The notes below the pieces were generated by a model that was not told the DNA's origin, ran no database searches, and saw only the letters and a list, made by a program, of their open reading frames with translations. Shown in pieces: positions 9,191 through 19,522 of a stretch of DNA of 64,000 nucleotides. A program made the position numbers and the translations under genes. The stretch lies in the NCBI RefSeq assembly GCF_026537325.1, contig NZ_JAFNMJ010000003.1, forward strand, positions 1-64,000, in the 5' to 3' direction. Source of the DNA: Bifidobacterium sp. B4142 (GTDB taxonomy: Bacteria; Actinomycetota; Actinomycetes; Actinomycetales; Bifidobacteriaceae). Every line of letters begins with the position of its first letter. Position 1 is the first letter of the stretch.

Positions 9191-9219
9191 TTGACAACGG
9201 TTGCAATAGATGCCATACT
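9191..9219 (+). promoter_or_regulatory. importer operon promoter with LacI-type operator 2
   Basis: A consensus -35 box TTGACA (9191-9196) and CATACT (9214-9219) are separated by 17 bases. The operator TGACAACGGTTGCAA (9192-9206) overlaps the -35 box, so a bound repressor would block polymerase. Confidence 0.75.
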
Positions 9220-9258
9220 ACAAGTGTCCATGAGAATTCGCAAAGGAGCGTGAGCAAT

Positions 9259-10626
9259 ATGCACAGCGGTATCGTGAAAAGTATGACTGTCATGACCACG
9301 GTAGCCATGCTGGCGGTTGGTTTGGCGGGCTGTGGTGGTGGTGGTTCGTCCGCTTCCGGTTCCGACAAGGGAAGAGTCTATTTTCTTAATCACAAATCTG
9401 AAGTTGCCGATCAGTACCATCAGCTGGCAAAGGATTTCACAAAGAAGACCGGCATCAAGGTTGATATTGTCACGGCCGCGACCAATACACTAGATCAGAC
9501 CACACAGTCGGAGTTGGCCAAGAAGGATGCGCCGACTATTCTGAGTATCGGCATGGATAACTTCCCGAAATTCAAGAAGTATCTGCTGCCTATTCAGGAT
9601 ACTGATGTCTACAAGCTCCTGGATAAGAATGGCAGGGAGTATTCCATGAAGGATGGCAGCGATTCCTTCACCTTCCCCTTTGCAGCTGAATATTATGGCA
9701 TCATCTACAACAAGAAAATCATCAACGAATATGGGGCCAAACCCTACGCAGTAGTTAAAGGTGTCGACGAAATCAAGGATTACGCGACATTAAAGAAAGT
9801 AGTTACTTCAATTCAGGAGCACAAAGACGATTTGGGTCTTCAAGGTGCAGTGACTACGCCGTCGGTAGATGCTTCCGATGAGCACAGGTTCGTATCCCAT
9901 ATGTCACGTATACCGCTTTACTATGAATATCGGGATTCCAACACGACCTTCAAACCTGAATTGAAGGGCACTTATTTGAAGAATTACAAGGATCTTTTTG
10001 ATCTCGAAGTTGCTAGCAGTCCGTCGAGTCCAAAGACAGCTAGCAATAAGACCTATGACGATTGCGTCGCTGAATTCTCCCAAGGACAGGTTGCTTTCTT
10101 CCCTGAAGGGGTCTGGGCCTACCCATTGATTCGCAATAACAAGGTAGCGGATGAGGATATGGGCATGCTTCCTTATTGGATGGGCATTCCAGGTGAAGAA
10201 AAAATGGGACCTGCATCTGTATATGATGCTTCATGGGCTATTAACAAAAAAACCAGCAAGGCCAATCAGGAAGCATCCCTGAAGTTCATCAAGTGGATGG
10301 TCACTTCCGAAGAGGGCAAGAAAACTCTTTCGCATAAGATGAGTTTCTCCGTGCCTTTCTCGGCATTCAGCGACAAATACCAGCCCAATAATGTTCTGAC
10401 TTTGTCCGCGCGAGCCTATGAGAAGCAGGGTAAGCCACTGGTTCGCAGTTTCAATCTCCCCAGCACTCAGTGGGGCGACAATCTGGCCAACGCGCTCTTG
10501 GAGTATACCCAAGGCACCAAGGACTGGAACAATGTCGAGCACAGCTACATTGATGGTTGGCAGAAGGACTGGAAGCTGGTCAAACAGACAACTGGCGCCC
10601 TGCCGACTGCCACTAAACTCCACTAA
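9259..10626 (+). CDS. ABC importer sugar-binding lipoprotein
   Basis: A 455-residue extracellular solute-binding protein of the carbohydrate (CUT1) type. A signal peptide ends in the lipobox LAGC near residue 21, followed by a glycine/serine linker, so it is a membrane-anchored lipoprotein. The mature part shows the family layout, including FFPEGVWAYPLIRN and EASLKFIKWMVTSEEGKK. The ATG at 9259 is chosen because AAAGGAG sits ten bases upstream and the signal peptide starts there. It heads an operon with two permeases and three further genes, under a promoter with a LacI-type operator. The ligand is unknown; neighbours suggest an oligosaccharide with alpha-fructofuranosyl, alpha-arabinofuranosyl or alpha-glucosyl units. 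Confidence 0.9.
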   Translation: MHSGIVKSMTVMTTVAMLAVGLAGCGGGGSSASGSDKGRVYFLNHKSEVADQYHQLAKDFTKKTGIKVDIVTAATNTLDQTTQSELAKKDAPTILSIGMDNFPKFKKYLLPIQDTDVYKLLDKNGREYSMKDGSDSFTFPFAAEYYGIIYNKKIINEYGAKPYAVVKGVDEIKDYATLKKVVTSIQEHKDDLGLQGAVTTPSVDASDEHRFVSHMSRIPLYYEYRDSNTTFKPELKGTYLKNYKDLFDLEVASSPSSPKTASNKTYDDCVAEFSQGQVAFFPEGVWAYPLIRNNKVADEDMGMLPYWMGIPGEEKMGPASVYDASWAINKKTSKANQEASLKFIKWMVTSEEGKKTLSHKMSFSVPFSAFSDKYQPNNVLTLSARAYEKQGKPLVRSFNLPSTQWGDNLANALLEYTQGTKDWNNVEHSYIDGWQKDWKLVKQTTGALPTATKLH

Positions 10627-10670
10627 TTGATCGCAGATGAAAGTGGTCGTCTGAATAACAGCATCGCTGA

Positions 10671-10716
10671 CGGGGACAAACCCTTGATACGTGCAAAACG
10701 CATGAATCTGTCCCCG
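10671..10716 (+). terminator. hairpin between binding-protein and permease genes
   Basis: CGGGGACA (10671-10678) pairs with TGTCCCCG (10709-10716), with a partial inner ACGTGC/GCATG stem. There is only a weak T-run after it, so it may attenuate transcription or protect the upstream mRNA, giving more binding protein than permease. Confidence 0.55.
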
Positions 10717-10793
10717 GCTTTGCTCTGAACGAAGGCTCAAAGCTACTCCGAACAAAGTGGGCGACCGCTATACCTCAGAAAGTCAGCAACATA

Positions 10794-11648
10794 ATGATAT
10801 CAATGATAGGCAAATCCATACGCAAATGGTGGATGTTGTTCTCCTTACCGACCTTGGTAGCTTTTATGGTGGGGTTTGCGGTGCCTTTCATTCTCGGCAT
10901 CTACTTAAGCTTCACAAACTTCACTACTATTACCGACGCCGAATGGGTCGGTGTTGGCAATTATTCAGGTGTCTTTAGTGACCCGGAATTCATACATTCC
11001 TTGATACTTACAGTTCTATTTACAGTGATAACTACGGTCATCATCAACGTTGTCGGGTTCATGATCGCCTATATGCTAACTAAGAAAATCAGTGGATCGA
11101 CATTGTTCCGCAGCATCTTCTTTATGCCTAATCTGATTGGCGGCATCATTCTGGGATACATCTGGCAGCTGCTGCTCAATGGCGTGCTGTCATTCTGGAA
11201 TCGGTCTATCACCTTCTCGGCGATGTATGGATTCTGGGGCCTGGTGATACTTACCTGCTGGCAACAAATTGGCTACATGATGATTATCTATATCGCCGGG
11301 TTGCAGGCTTTGCCAGGGGATGTCATCGAAGCTGCGCAGGTGGATGGTGCAAGCCAAGGTCAGACATTGCGACGCGTGATTCTGCCCCTGATGATGCCCA
11401 GCATCACGGTGTGCACATTTTTGACTATAACCAACGGATTCAAGACATTCGATCAGAACCTCGCATTGACCAATGGTGCTCCATCCAATAATTCCGAGCT
11501 GATCACGCTCAATATCTATCGAACCTTCTACGGAACCGCTGGCATGGAAGGGGTCGGGCAGGCCAAAGCTGTCATATTCTTCGTCATTGTTGCGATAGTG
11601 GCGATTGCTCAGAATCGCCTTTCTGCAAAGAAAGAGGTGGCATTGTGA
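10794..11648 (+). CDS. ABC importer permease (MalF type)
   Basis: A 284-residue inner-membrane permease with six predicted hydrophobic segments. The EAA loop EAAQVDGASQGQTLRRVILP near residues 180-200 is the contact site for an importer ATPase. It is the first of two permeases that form the channel for the sugar delivered by the upstream lipoprotein. The stop codon overlaps the start of the second permease (GTGA), which implies translational coupling. A second in-frame ATG six bases downstream could also serve as start. No ATPase gene is present in the locus. Confidence 0.9.
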   Translation: MISMIGKSIRKWWMLFSLPTLVAFMVGFAVPFILGIYLSFTNFTTITDAEWVGVGNYSGVFSDPEFIHSLILTVLFTVITTVIINVVGFMIAYMLTKKISGSTLFRSIFFMPNLIGGIILGYIWQLLLNGVLSFWNRSITFSAMYGFWGLVILTCWQQIGYMMIIYIAGLQALPGDVIEAAQVDGASQGQTLRRVILPLMMPSITVCTFLTITNGFKTFDQNLALTNGAPSNNSELITLNIYRTFYGTAGMEGVGQAKAVIFFVIVAIVAIAQNRLSAKKEVAL

Positions 11649-12484
11649 ACAAAGGCACCTTTCGTCACGGCCGTTTGTGGACCGTGTTCTTTTCGTTGGT
11701 CTCATTGCTGTGGATTTATCCGTTGATCCTAGTGATTGTCAACTCTTTTAAGAAAAAGGCATATATTTCCACAGAAACTTTCAGCTTGCCCAATGCAGAA
11801 AGTTATGCGGGACTGGAAAACTATCGACGCGGCATTGAGCGTACGAATCTTTTGGTCAGCTTCGGGTGGACCATTATTTTGACCGTGGGAAGCGTTTTGC
11901 TGATCCTGCTATGCACATCTATGTGCGCCTGGTGGATAGTCCGCGTTAATAACAAATTCGCAAAGCTCATCTATGTGCTGTTCCTTTTCAATATGATTGT
12001 ACCTTTTCAAATGATCATGTTCCCACTGTCCAAAATCACCGACATGCTCGGATTGAACACACCCTGGGGCCTATGGGTAATCTATCTGGGCTTCGGCGCC
12101 GGTCTCGCAGTCTTCATCTTTACAGGAGCTGTGAAATCGCTGCCAATGGAAGTCGAAGAATCGGCCATGATCGACGGTGCATCGGTTCCACAGACTTTCT
12201 TCAGAATCATCCTGCCCATGATGAAGCCAACTGTCATGAGCGTGGCCATTCTTGAAACCATGTGGATCTGGAATGACTTCTTGCTGCCATATCTGACTTT
12301 GGATATCAGAAAATACAAAACAATATCGATAGCCGTGCAATATTTAAAAGGCGGCTATGGCGCTGTCGATCTGGGCGCCATGATGGGCTGCCTGGTCTTG
12401 GTCATCATACCGGTCGTCGTATTTTATGTGCTCTGCCAGCGATACATCGTTGAGGGTATTACTACTGGAGCTGTAAAGGGGTGA
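11645..12484 (+). CDS. ABC importer permease (MalG type)
   Basis: A 279-residue membrane protein with about six hydrophobic segments and the EAA-type loop EESAMIDGASVPQTFFRIIL that docks the ATPase. It pairs with the upstream permease and starts at a GTG overlapping that gene's stop codon. The downstream glycosidase gene begins only three bases after its stop, with AAAGGGGTG inside the end of this gene serving as ribosome binding site, so the genes form one operon. Confidence 0.9.
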   Translation: MNKGTFRHGRLWTVFFSLVSLLWIYPLILVIVNSFKKKAYISTETFSLPNAESYAGLENYRRGIERTNLLVSFGWTIILTVGSVLLILLCTSMCAWWIVRVNNKFAKLIYVLFLFNMIVPFQMIMFPLSKITDMLGLNTPWGLWVIYLGFGAGLAVFIFTGAVKSLPMEVEESAMIDGASVPQTFFRIILPMMKPTVMSVAILETMWIWNDFLLPYLTLDIRKYKTISIAVQYLKGGYGAVDLGAMMGCLVLVIIPVVVFYVLCQRYIVEGITTGAVKG

Positions 12485-12487
12485 ACT

Positions 12488-14728
12488 GTGGGTGAAGCAA
12501 CCAGCAGGAAATCGAGTGGAATAAGAGTCTCCCAGTCAATAATGGGCCAGTCAGTCTCTATGGGCTATGATGCCAAAGGCGGTGCCCGTAACCGGTCTTC
12601 ATTGTATGCTGCAGCAGGATTGGAATGGCCGAACGACTATATGCCTGAGGAGGAGATACCTCGATATAACGATTACCCATTTTGTGTAGATGTTTCCAAT
12701 AATCGACTTTTGGCTTCGTTAGATCGTTCGGCATTCGTTCGTCGTGCAGTAGTCTGTGTGGGGTCTCAGGATGCGCGGGGTTATGATGCTCCAGGCGTAT
12801 ACACTAAAAAACAATTGGCATACTTCGATGGTCATTGCGGATTGCGCATGTCGATTGACGGCAGACCTTTGCAACAGCCTTCCCTGAGCTTGGAGAAGGG
12901 GGTGGTTCCTGTTTTTGGCTTCTGCCGGCGCGACGTCGAAGTGACGCTGCGGGTATTCGTGCCAGCTGTCTATGAGACAAAGGCGAGTGCTGTTTTCCTG
13001 CTGGCTGAGGTGAGAAATCAGAGTGATTCGTCCCATGCGCTGGGTATTGAGTTGGATTACGAAGAATCAGGTCAATCAAAGTGGCCGAATTTAGCAACGG
13101 ACGTAACGCTGATTGTTGAAGGTAATACCGATAACCATGGCAGCTGTCAGATGAGTATTGATGCCGGACAGATAATACAGATCGGCTGCATTTGCAGATT
13201 CGGTGTCGGCGTGCTTCCATCACCTCCAGTGGTGACTCTTGGGGAAATGGATTGCGCACTTGGGAAAGTCTTAGAGTCCGTAGGCTCTCAAGGAGTGTTA
13301 GAAGTACCAGAAGAGCCTTGGGTTGGTGATGAGCTGACACGAGCGGCTGAACTTGCCAGGCAGAGTGTCCTTCAACTTGCTAACGGTGAGGTCATAGGTT
13401 CTTTCTGGGGGTCTAATGTCAATCCGAAGCCTGACGTGTGGATGAGGGATTTTTCCTACACGACTATTGGTTTAGTAGATACGAATCCAAAGTTGGCATA
13501 TAGGTGCGCTAAATATCTTTGCGCCGCCAGTGCTCCTGGCGAGCTGTGGGGTACGACTGAAGAAGGCCAAGGAGATGAATCATCGTATCGGCACTCTTTG
13601 GGTAACGCCTGCATGGGCGCAGTTGTCCTCTCGATGATTTTTCGACGTTATGGCTACGACTCGGTGGATCAGCCTGATTCGGTGATTGTCGATTATCTTC
13701 ATCAGCTTGCAAGGTGCATGATCGCCGACCGGCCTGATCGAGGATCATTGTATGCCACGCGTTTCATTTCCGATGGCTTGTCTCGCGGGGACTTTCATAC
13801 TGGTTCCAATATGCTTGCATGGAGAGCTGCAGATGCCTTAATTGAAGATTTCCATGCTCTGTTTGATAACAGCACGATCGAGACGCTGTCGTCGATTCGT
13901 TCACAACTCGTGGAGACCATTGAAACGCTGTGCGTGGGGTCCTTCGGTCAGGGTGAGCAGTTCGTGGAAGGTGCATATGCCGATGGCACTCTAGTGCCAA
14001 TTCATGATGCTGAGGAAAGTGATTTAGCGCTTGCAAGCGTTTATGGTTTTACCAAACGTGATGATCGCCGCATCATCAACCATATGTATTGGGCTCATAG
14101 CACAGGTAATCCATATTATGCCCGGATCTCCGGTGGCATTGATTTCTGGGATTTCGACGGAAGCAATGGCGTTTCATATCCTGGGTACCTGTGTCTACTG
14201 AAGCGGACAAGGAATCGTGAGGATCTTCGGCAGGCTTTTGCAGCAATACGTAGGACAACCGATTTAGATGGGTCGTTTTGGTGGTGGCCGTTTAAACATG
14301 ACGAAACGGATGCGAATCGAGTAAAACGAGGTCTGGGAAAGTGCGGCTGGTGCGGTGGTGAATTCGTGAGTCTCATACTCCATGACATTCTCGGAATACA
14401 AACCGATGCGAAAACCAGATCTGTAAGCTTTGCACCGTATCTGCCTTGGCGCAAGGCTAGCCTCACCGGTTTCGCTTTCCTGGATGGCACGGTGGATTTT
14501 GTGGTGGACGATAAAAAGCTTAGCCTTGTGAACAACACAGGCCGCGATATTTATGCTCGTCTACAACTTTGCATGCCCGCAAATTCCATGCTTGAAGATG
14601 TCAAAATCAATGGTTCGAGCAGGAGGATGGAAGCTCAGCTGGTCAGGCTGTTCGACAGTTCTTCAGTAGTTTTGAAAGAGATAGTGGGCCCACAGAGGCG
14701 GATTGATATGACTATCGCGATTTCCTAA
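12488..14728 (+). CDS. putative glycoside hydrolase of unassigned family, (alpha/alpha)6-type
   Basis: A 746-residue protein without signal peptide. I do not recognise the family. The layout resembles inverting (alpha/alpha)6-barrel glycosidases and phosphorylases: a beta-rich N-terminal part (residues 1 to about 275), a helical middle rich in Trp, Asp and Glu (DVWMRDFSYTTIGL, ELWGTTEEGQGDESSYRHS, GGIDFWDFDGSNGVSYPGY, GSFWWWPF), and a short beta-rich C-terminal part. Acidic residues in DVWMRDF, EEGQGDE and DFWDFDG are candidate catalytic positions. The gene is tightly coupled to the permease and followed by a GH172 gene, so it probably acts on the imported sugar. GH15, GH63, GH65 or GH94 relatives are possible. 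The GTG start fits the upstream AAAGGGG. Confidence 0.6.
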   Translation: MGEATSRKSSGIRVSQSIMGQSVSMGYDAKGGARNRSSLYAAAGLEWPNDYMPEEEIPRYNDYPFCVDVSNNRLLASLDRSAFVRRAVVCVGSQDARGYDAPGVYTKKQLAYFDGHCGLRMSIDGRPLQQPSLSLEKGVVPVFGFCRRDVEVTLRVFVPAVYETKASAVFLLAEVRNQSDSSHALGIELDYEESGQSKWPNLATDVTLIVEGNTDNHGSCQMSIDAGQIIQIGCICRFGVGVLPSPPVVTLGEMDCALGKVLESVGSQGVLEVPEEPWVGDELTRAAELARQSVLQLANGEVIGSFWGSNVNPKPDVWMRDFSYTTIGLVDTNPKLAYRCAKYLCAASAPGELWGTTEEGQGDESSYRHSLGNACMGAVVLSMIFRRYGYDSVDQPDSVIVDYLHQLARCMIADRPDRGSLYATRFISDGLSRGDFHTGSNMLAWRAADALIEDFHALFDNSTIETLSSIRSQLVETIETLCVGSFGQGEQFVEGAYADGTLVPIHDAEESDLALASVYGFTKRDDRRIINHMYWAHSTGNPYYARISGGIDFWDFDGSNGVSYPGYLCLLKRTRNREDLRQAFAAIRRTTDLDGSFWWWPFKHDETDANRVKRGLGKCGWCGGEFVSLILHDILGIQTDAKTRSVSFAPYLPWRKASLTGFAFLDGTVDFVVDDKKLSLVNNTGRDIYARLQLCMPANSMLEDVKINGSSRRMEAQLVRLFDSSSVVLKEIVGPQRRIDMTIAIS

Positions 14729-14772
14729 GCGATCAATAGCCGACATACAAGTTTGGATGAATCAGAAAGCGA

Positions 14773-15906
14773 ATGGTGCGATTGATGGTGCAAGCATACG
14801 AGAATGACCTGCTTTATCGCCTGCTGAGGCCCAGGCATGGTGTGACTAGGTGCATAAATGGGGAAAATCCTCAGGGGGGTAGAGGGGAAGCTGGAAATTC
14901 AAGCAGTCCTTTAGGGTTTACCAGAAAAGGGCATCCCAGTCTGCCAGTTCTGCGCCGCGGCGAAACAGTCACTATTGCAGATATTCAGGAGCCGGGGATC
15001 ATCAAGCATATGTGGTTCACTGTCACGGATGCCACTTCGCCACAGGGTTTGTATGTTCTTCGGAATCTGTTAATTAAAATCTATTGGGATGGTGAAGAGA
15101 GACCGTCAGTCGTCTCTCCTTTGGGTGATTTCTTCTGCTGCGGACATGGACGGGGTGCTCTGGTGGACTCCTTGCCTATCTGCGTTAACCCAACGAGAGG
15201 ATTTAATTGCTACTTCCCCATGCCGTTCAGCTCGGCTAGAATCGTACTAATTAATAACCACGACGAGGATGTGCAATCAGTCTTTTATCAAATCGATTAT
15301 GAACTTAATGATGCACTGCCTGACGAGCTGATGAGGTTCCACGCTCAGTGGCGGCGGGAACCTGTCACTACTAGACAACAGGATTACACCCTGCTTGACG
15401 GTGTAGCGGGTGACGGAATATATGTGGGTACCTATTTGGCCCTTACTGCTTTGCAATCACGATGGTGGGGCGAAGGTGAGTTTAAATTCTTCATCGATGG
15501 AGATAACCAATTTCCTACCTGGTGCAGTACCGGTGCTGAGGATTATTTCGGTGGTGCTTGGAGTTTTCGATCGGAAACGAATAAAGATACCATGCATGAA
15601 CAGACCTATAACAGGGCCTTCATGGGCTACCCATTCTATTCGCGGACATCTGGGGGTGAAGCCAGTGATTATTGGGATGACTCAGGTCCTGTAGTTCGGG
15701 GAATGTATCGATGGCACCTAATGGACCCAATTATCTTCCATCAGGATTTGCGGGTCACATGGCAGCAGATAGGAGGCCGCGAGAGCGGAATGTTCGAGCG
15801 GGAGGATGATGTGGCCACTGTGGCTTATTGGTATCAAACAGAACCGCATCTGCCTTTCCCTACTGTTGTCGAAAAGCCTGATCCGAATCTGCTGATGCCT
15901 AGGTGA
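14773..15906 (+). CDS. GH172 (DUF2961) glycosidase, alpha-D-fructofuranosidase-like
   Basis: A 377-residue cytoplasmic protein of the DUF2961 family, now CAZy GH172. The hallmark GAEDYFGGAW motif puts Glu256 where the family nucleophile lies, and Glu276 in HEQTYN is a plausible acid/base; as I recall, the catalytic pair of the B. dentium enzyme is spaced about the same. Known family members are a difructose dianhydride I synthase/hydrolase from B. dentium and alpha-D-arabinofuranosidases acting on arabinogalactan. The substrate here is therefore probably an alpha-D-fructofuranoside or alpha-D-arabinofuranoside. It follows the unassigned hydrolase by 44 bases and precedes the DUF624 gene by 16. 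The start may instead be the ATG at 14785. Confidence 0.85.
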   Translation: MVRLMVQAYENDLLYRLLRPRHGVTRCINGENPQGGRGEAGNSSSPLGFTRKGHPSLPVLRRGETVTIADIQEPGIIKHMWFTVTDATSPQGLYVLRNLLIKIYWDGEERPSVVSPLGDFFCCGHGRGALVDSLPICVNPTRGFNCYFPMPFSSARIVLINNHDEDVQSVFYQIDYELNDALPDELMRFHAQWRREPVTTRQQDYTLLDGVAGDGIYVGTYLALTALQSRWWGEGEFKFFIDGDNQFPTWCSTGAEDYFGGAWSFRSETNKDTMHEQTYNRAFMGYPFYSRTSGGEASDYWDDSGPVVRGMYRWHLMDPIIFHQDLRVTWQQIGGRESGMFEREDDVATVAYWYQTEPHLPFPTVVEKPDPNLLMPR

Positions 15907-15922
15907 CGTCGAAAAGAACATC

Positions 15923-16522
15923 ATGCATTTTCTGTCGCCAGAGTCTGCCTTCATGCGTGGACTATCTACGGTTATTGATGCAGTATGGATAACCATCTTG
16001 ATGATTGTGGCATCGTTGCCCGCAATTACTGCAGGCTCTGCTCTAGTCGCTGCGAATTATGCGGCCAGGAGATCTTTGGCGGGCATCGGACATGTGACAC
16101 GAGATTTTTTTGCTGCCTTTAAAAGCAATTTTATGCAAGCGACCATCCTGTGGCTGATTCTTGGTATTCCTGGTGCTGCTTTGGTAGTCCTCTGGATTGT
16201 TGTGCGTTCATGGGCGTTACTGGCTCCACAGCTTATTGCTACCTGTTTTTGGATAATCAGTTTTGAGTGGGTTTGGTGGTTACAGGCGCGATTTGCCAAC
16301 TCTCTTGTGGGAACATTGAAGAATTCATTGATTTTCGGGCTGACTAAATGGCCATATACCGTAGTGATCGTAATGCTTGACTGCTTCATTTTCGTACTTC
16401 TATTCGCCTCGATGGCTGTTATGCTACGCGGTCTTTTTTTGCTTGCTCTGGTGGCGCCTGGAGGCTTGGTCATGGTTAAGAGCGCAATTTTAAATTATGC
16501 AATGCGTTCCTACGTCGCATAA
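15923..16522 (+). CDS. DUF624 (YesL-like) membrane protein
   Basis: A 199-residue integral membrane protein with about five hydrophobic segments. The FLSPESAFMRGLSTVIDAVWITILMIVASLP-type opening (residues 3 onward) and the late GGLVMVKSAI region are typical of DUF624/YesL proteins, which sit in carbohydrate importer operons of Firmicutes and bifidobacteria. Their role is not established; a part in importer assembly or regulation is often guessed. It is the last gene of the low-GC plus-strand operon, and base composition returns to the genomic norm just after it. Confidence 0.85.
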   Translation: MHFLSPESAFMRGLSTVIDAVWITILMIVASLPAITAGSALVAANYAARRSLAGIGHVTRDFFAAFKSNFMQATILWLILGIPGAALVVLWIVVRSWALLAPQLIATCFWIISFEWVWWLQARFANSLVGTLKNSLIFGLTKWPYTVVIVMLDCFIFVLLFASMAVMLRGLFLLALVAPGGLVMVKSAILNYAMRSYVA

Positions 16523-16577
16523 GAAAGTGACCATCTGAACTGATGCAGGAATCGTTTACTTAGGTGGGAATAATATT

Positions 16578-16609
16578 TGCCAGAAGAAGTTGAGTGATGT
16601 AGGCTCAAG
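16578..16609 (+). promoter_or_regulatory. dnaK promoter with HAIR (HspR operator)
   Basis: GTTGAGT (16589-16595) and GCTCAAG (16603-16609) flank a seven-base spacer. This matches the HspR-associated inverted repeat CTTGAGT-N7-ACTCAAG with one mismatch in each arm. TTGCCA (16578-16583) and TAGGCT (16600-16605), 16 bases apart, are a possible promoter overlapped by the repeat. HspR is encoded downstream at 20580, so the operon is probably self-repressed. Confidence 0.85.
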
Positions 16610-16750
16610 TTTCGGAGCGGTCATGATGGCTGCCTGCCCGGGTCGACGGAAGCTGGCCATCGGGACCACGAACGAAGCGCGAGCGGAGAACGTGAACGTC
16701 GAGGTGCGGGGTCAGGCCCTGTGCCCCATTTCATCAGGAGGTAACGAAGT

Positions 16751-18649
<1,899 letters not shown>

Positions 18650-18650
18650 C

Positions 18651-19376
18651 ATGTCGGCCTTAGATAAGGATGATGCCGGGCCGCTGAAGGGCGACCCGGC
18701 CGCCGCCGGCGAACCGGGCGGAAACGAGGCCAAGTCCTCTGACGCCGCCTCGGCGCCCGACCAAGAAGCGGCTCGCGGACGTCACGCCGACAAGAGCGCA
18801 GCAGACGAGAGCCAGGCGGCTGGCCAGACCTCGTCGGATTCCTCCGCCAAGGACGCTTCGTCCGCCGATGCTCAGGCTGACGACAAGACTGATTCTGATT
18901 CGGCCAAGGAAGACGGCACCGACAAGGAATCAGAGGGTCTGACCCCTCTGGGCCAGGCCAAGAAGGAGGCCGCCGATTATCTGGAGGCTCTCCAGCGCGA
19001 GCGGGCCGAGTTCGTCAACTTCCGCAACCGTGCCAAGAAGGAGCAGGACATCTTCCGCCAGCACGGCATCGTGGATGTGCTGACCGCCCTTCTCCCGGCC
19101 CTTGACGACATCGACCGGATCAAGGAGCATGGGCAGATGGACGACTCCTTCCAAGCCGTGGCCAAGAAGATCGACAAGACCTTCGAGAAGTTCGGCGTTG
19201 AGAAGTTCGGTGAAAAAGGCGAAGACTTCGATCCCACCAAGCATGAGGCCATCCTGCACAAGCCGGATCCCGAGGCCAAGAAAGAGACTGTTGACACGGT
19301 TGTCGAGGCAGGCTACCGGATCGGCGACCGGGTGATCCGGGCAGCCAGGGTGGTGGTGACCTCGCCCGGGCAGTAG
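18651..19376 (+). CDS. grpE: nucleotide exchange factor GrpE
   Basis: A 241-residue protein that releases ADP from DnaK. The first 95 or so residues are acidic and low-complexity (rich in Asp, Ser, Ala and Lys), longer than in typical GrpE. The coiled coil follows (KEAADYLEALQRERAEFVNFRNRAKKEQ), then the C-terminal beta domain with HEAILHKPDP and the closing GYRIGDRVIRAARVVV motif. The ATG at 18651 lies one base after the dnaK stop codon, so translation is coupled. An upstream extension of the same frame overlaps dnaK and is not used. Confidence 0.97.
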   Translation: MSALDKDDAGPLKGDPAAAGEPGGNEAKSSDAASAPDQEAARGRHADKSAADESQAAGQTSSDSSAKDASSADAQADDKTDSDSAKEDGTDKESEGLTPLGQAKKEAADYLEALQRERAEFVNFRNRAKKEQDIFRQHGIVDVLTALLPALDDIDRIKEHGQMDDSFQAVAKKIDKTFEKFGVEKFGEKGEDFDPTKHEAILHKPDPEAKKETVDTVVEAGYRIGDRVIRAARVVVTSPGQ

Positions 19377-19419
19377 CAGGGACGGTAATTGCGGACCTTC
19401 CGCAGGCTGAATCGACGCC

Positions 19420-19470
19420 TTCGCATGTGGCGGCTGGGTGGGCATGGTCCCGCCCGCCGCCGCATGCGAA
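19420..19470 (+). other. long stable hairpin between grpE and dnaJ
   Basis: TTCGCATGTGGCGGC (19420-19434) pairs with GCCGCCGCATGCGAA (19456-19470) with a single G-T wobble, and the loop region can pair further (GGGTGGG with CCCGCCC). No T-run follows. It may be an mRNA processing or partial termination site that lowers dnaJ and hspR expression relative to dnaK and grpE. Confidence 0.7.
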
Positions 19471-19522
19471 AGGGCGGATTCCAATTCAATATATTCGTAG
19501 CTTATGAGGAAAGGAGACATGG

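Larger units (their letters stand above)
8699..9258. other. 560-base divergent regulatory region
   Basis: This AT-rich stretch separates the GH13 gene (minus) from the binding-protein gene (plus). It holds two LacI-type operators (8913-8927 and 9192-9206), a strong plus-strand promoter at 9191-9219, and minus-strand -10-like TATAGT (8908-8903) next to the first operator. I see no credible gene in it. Confidence 0.7.
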
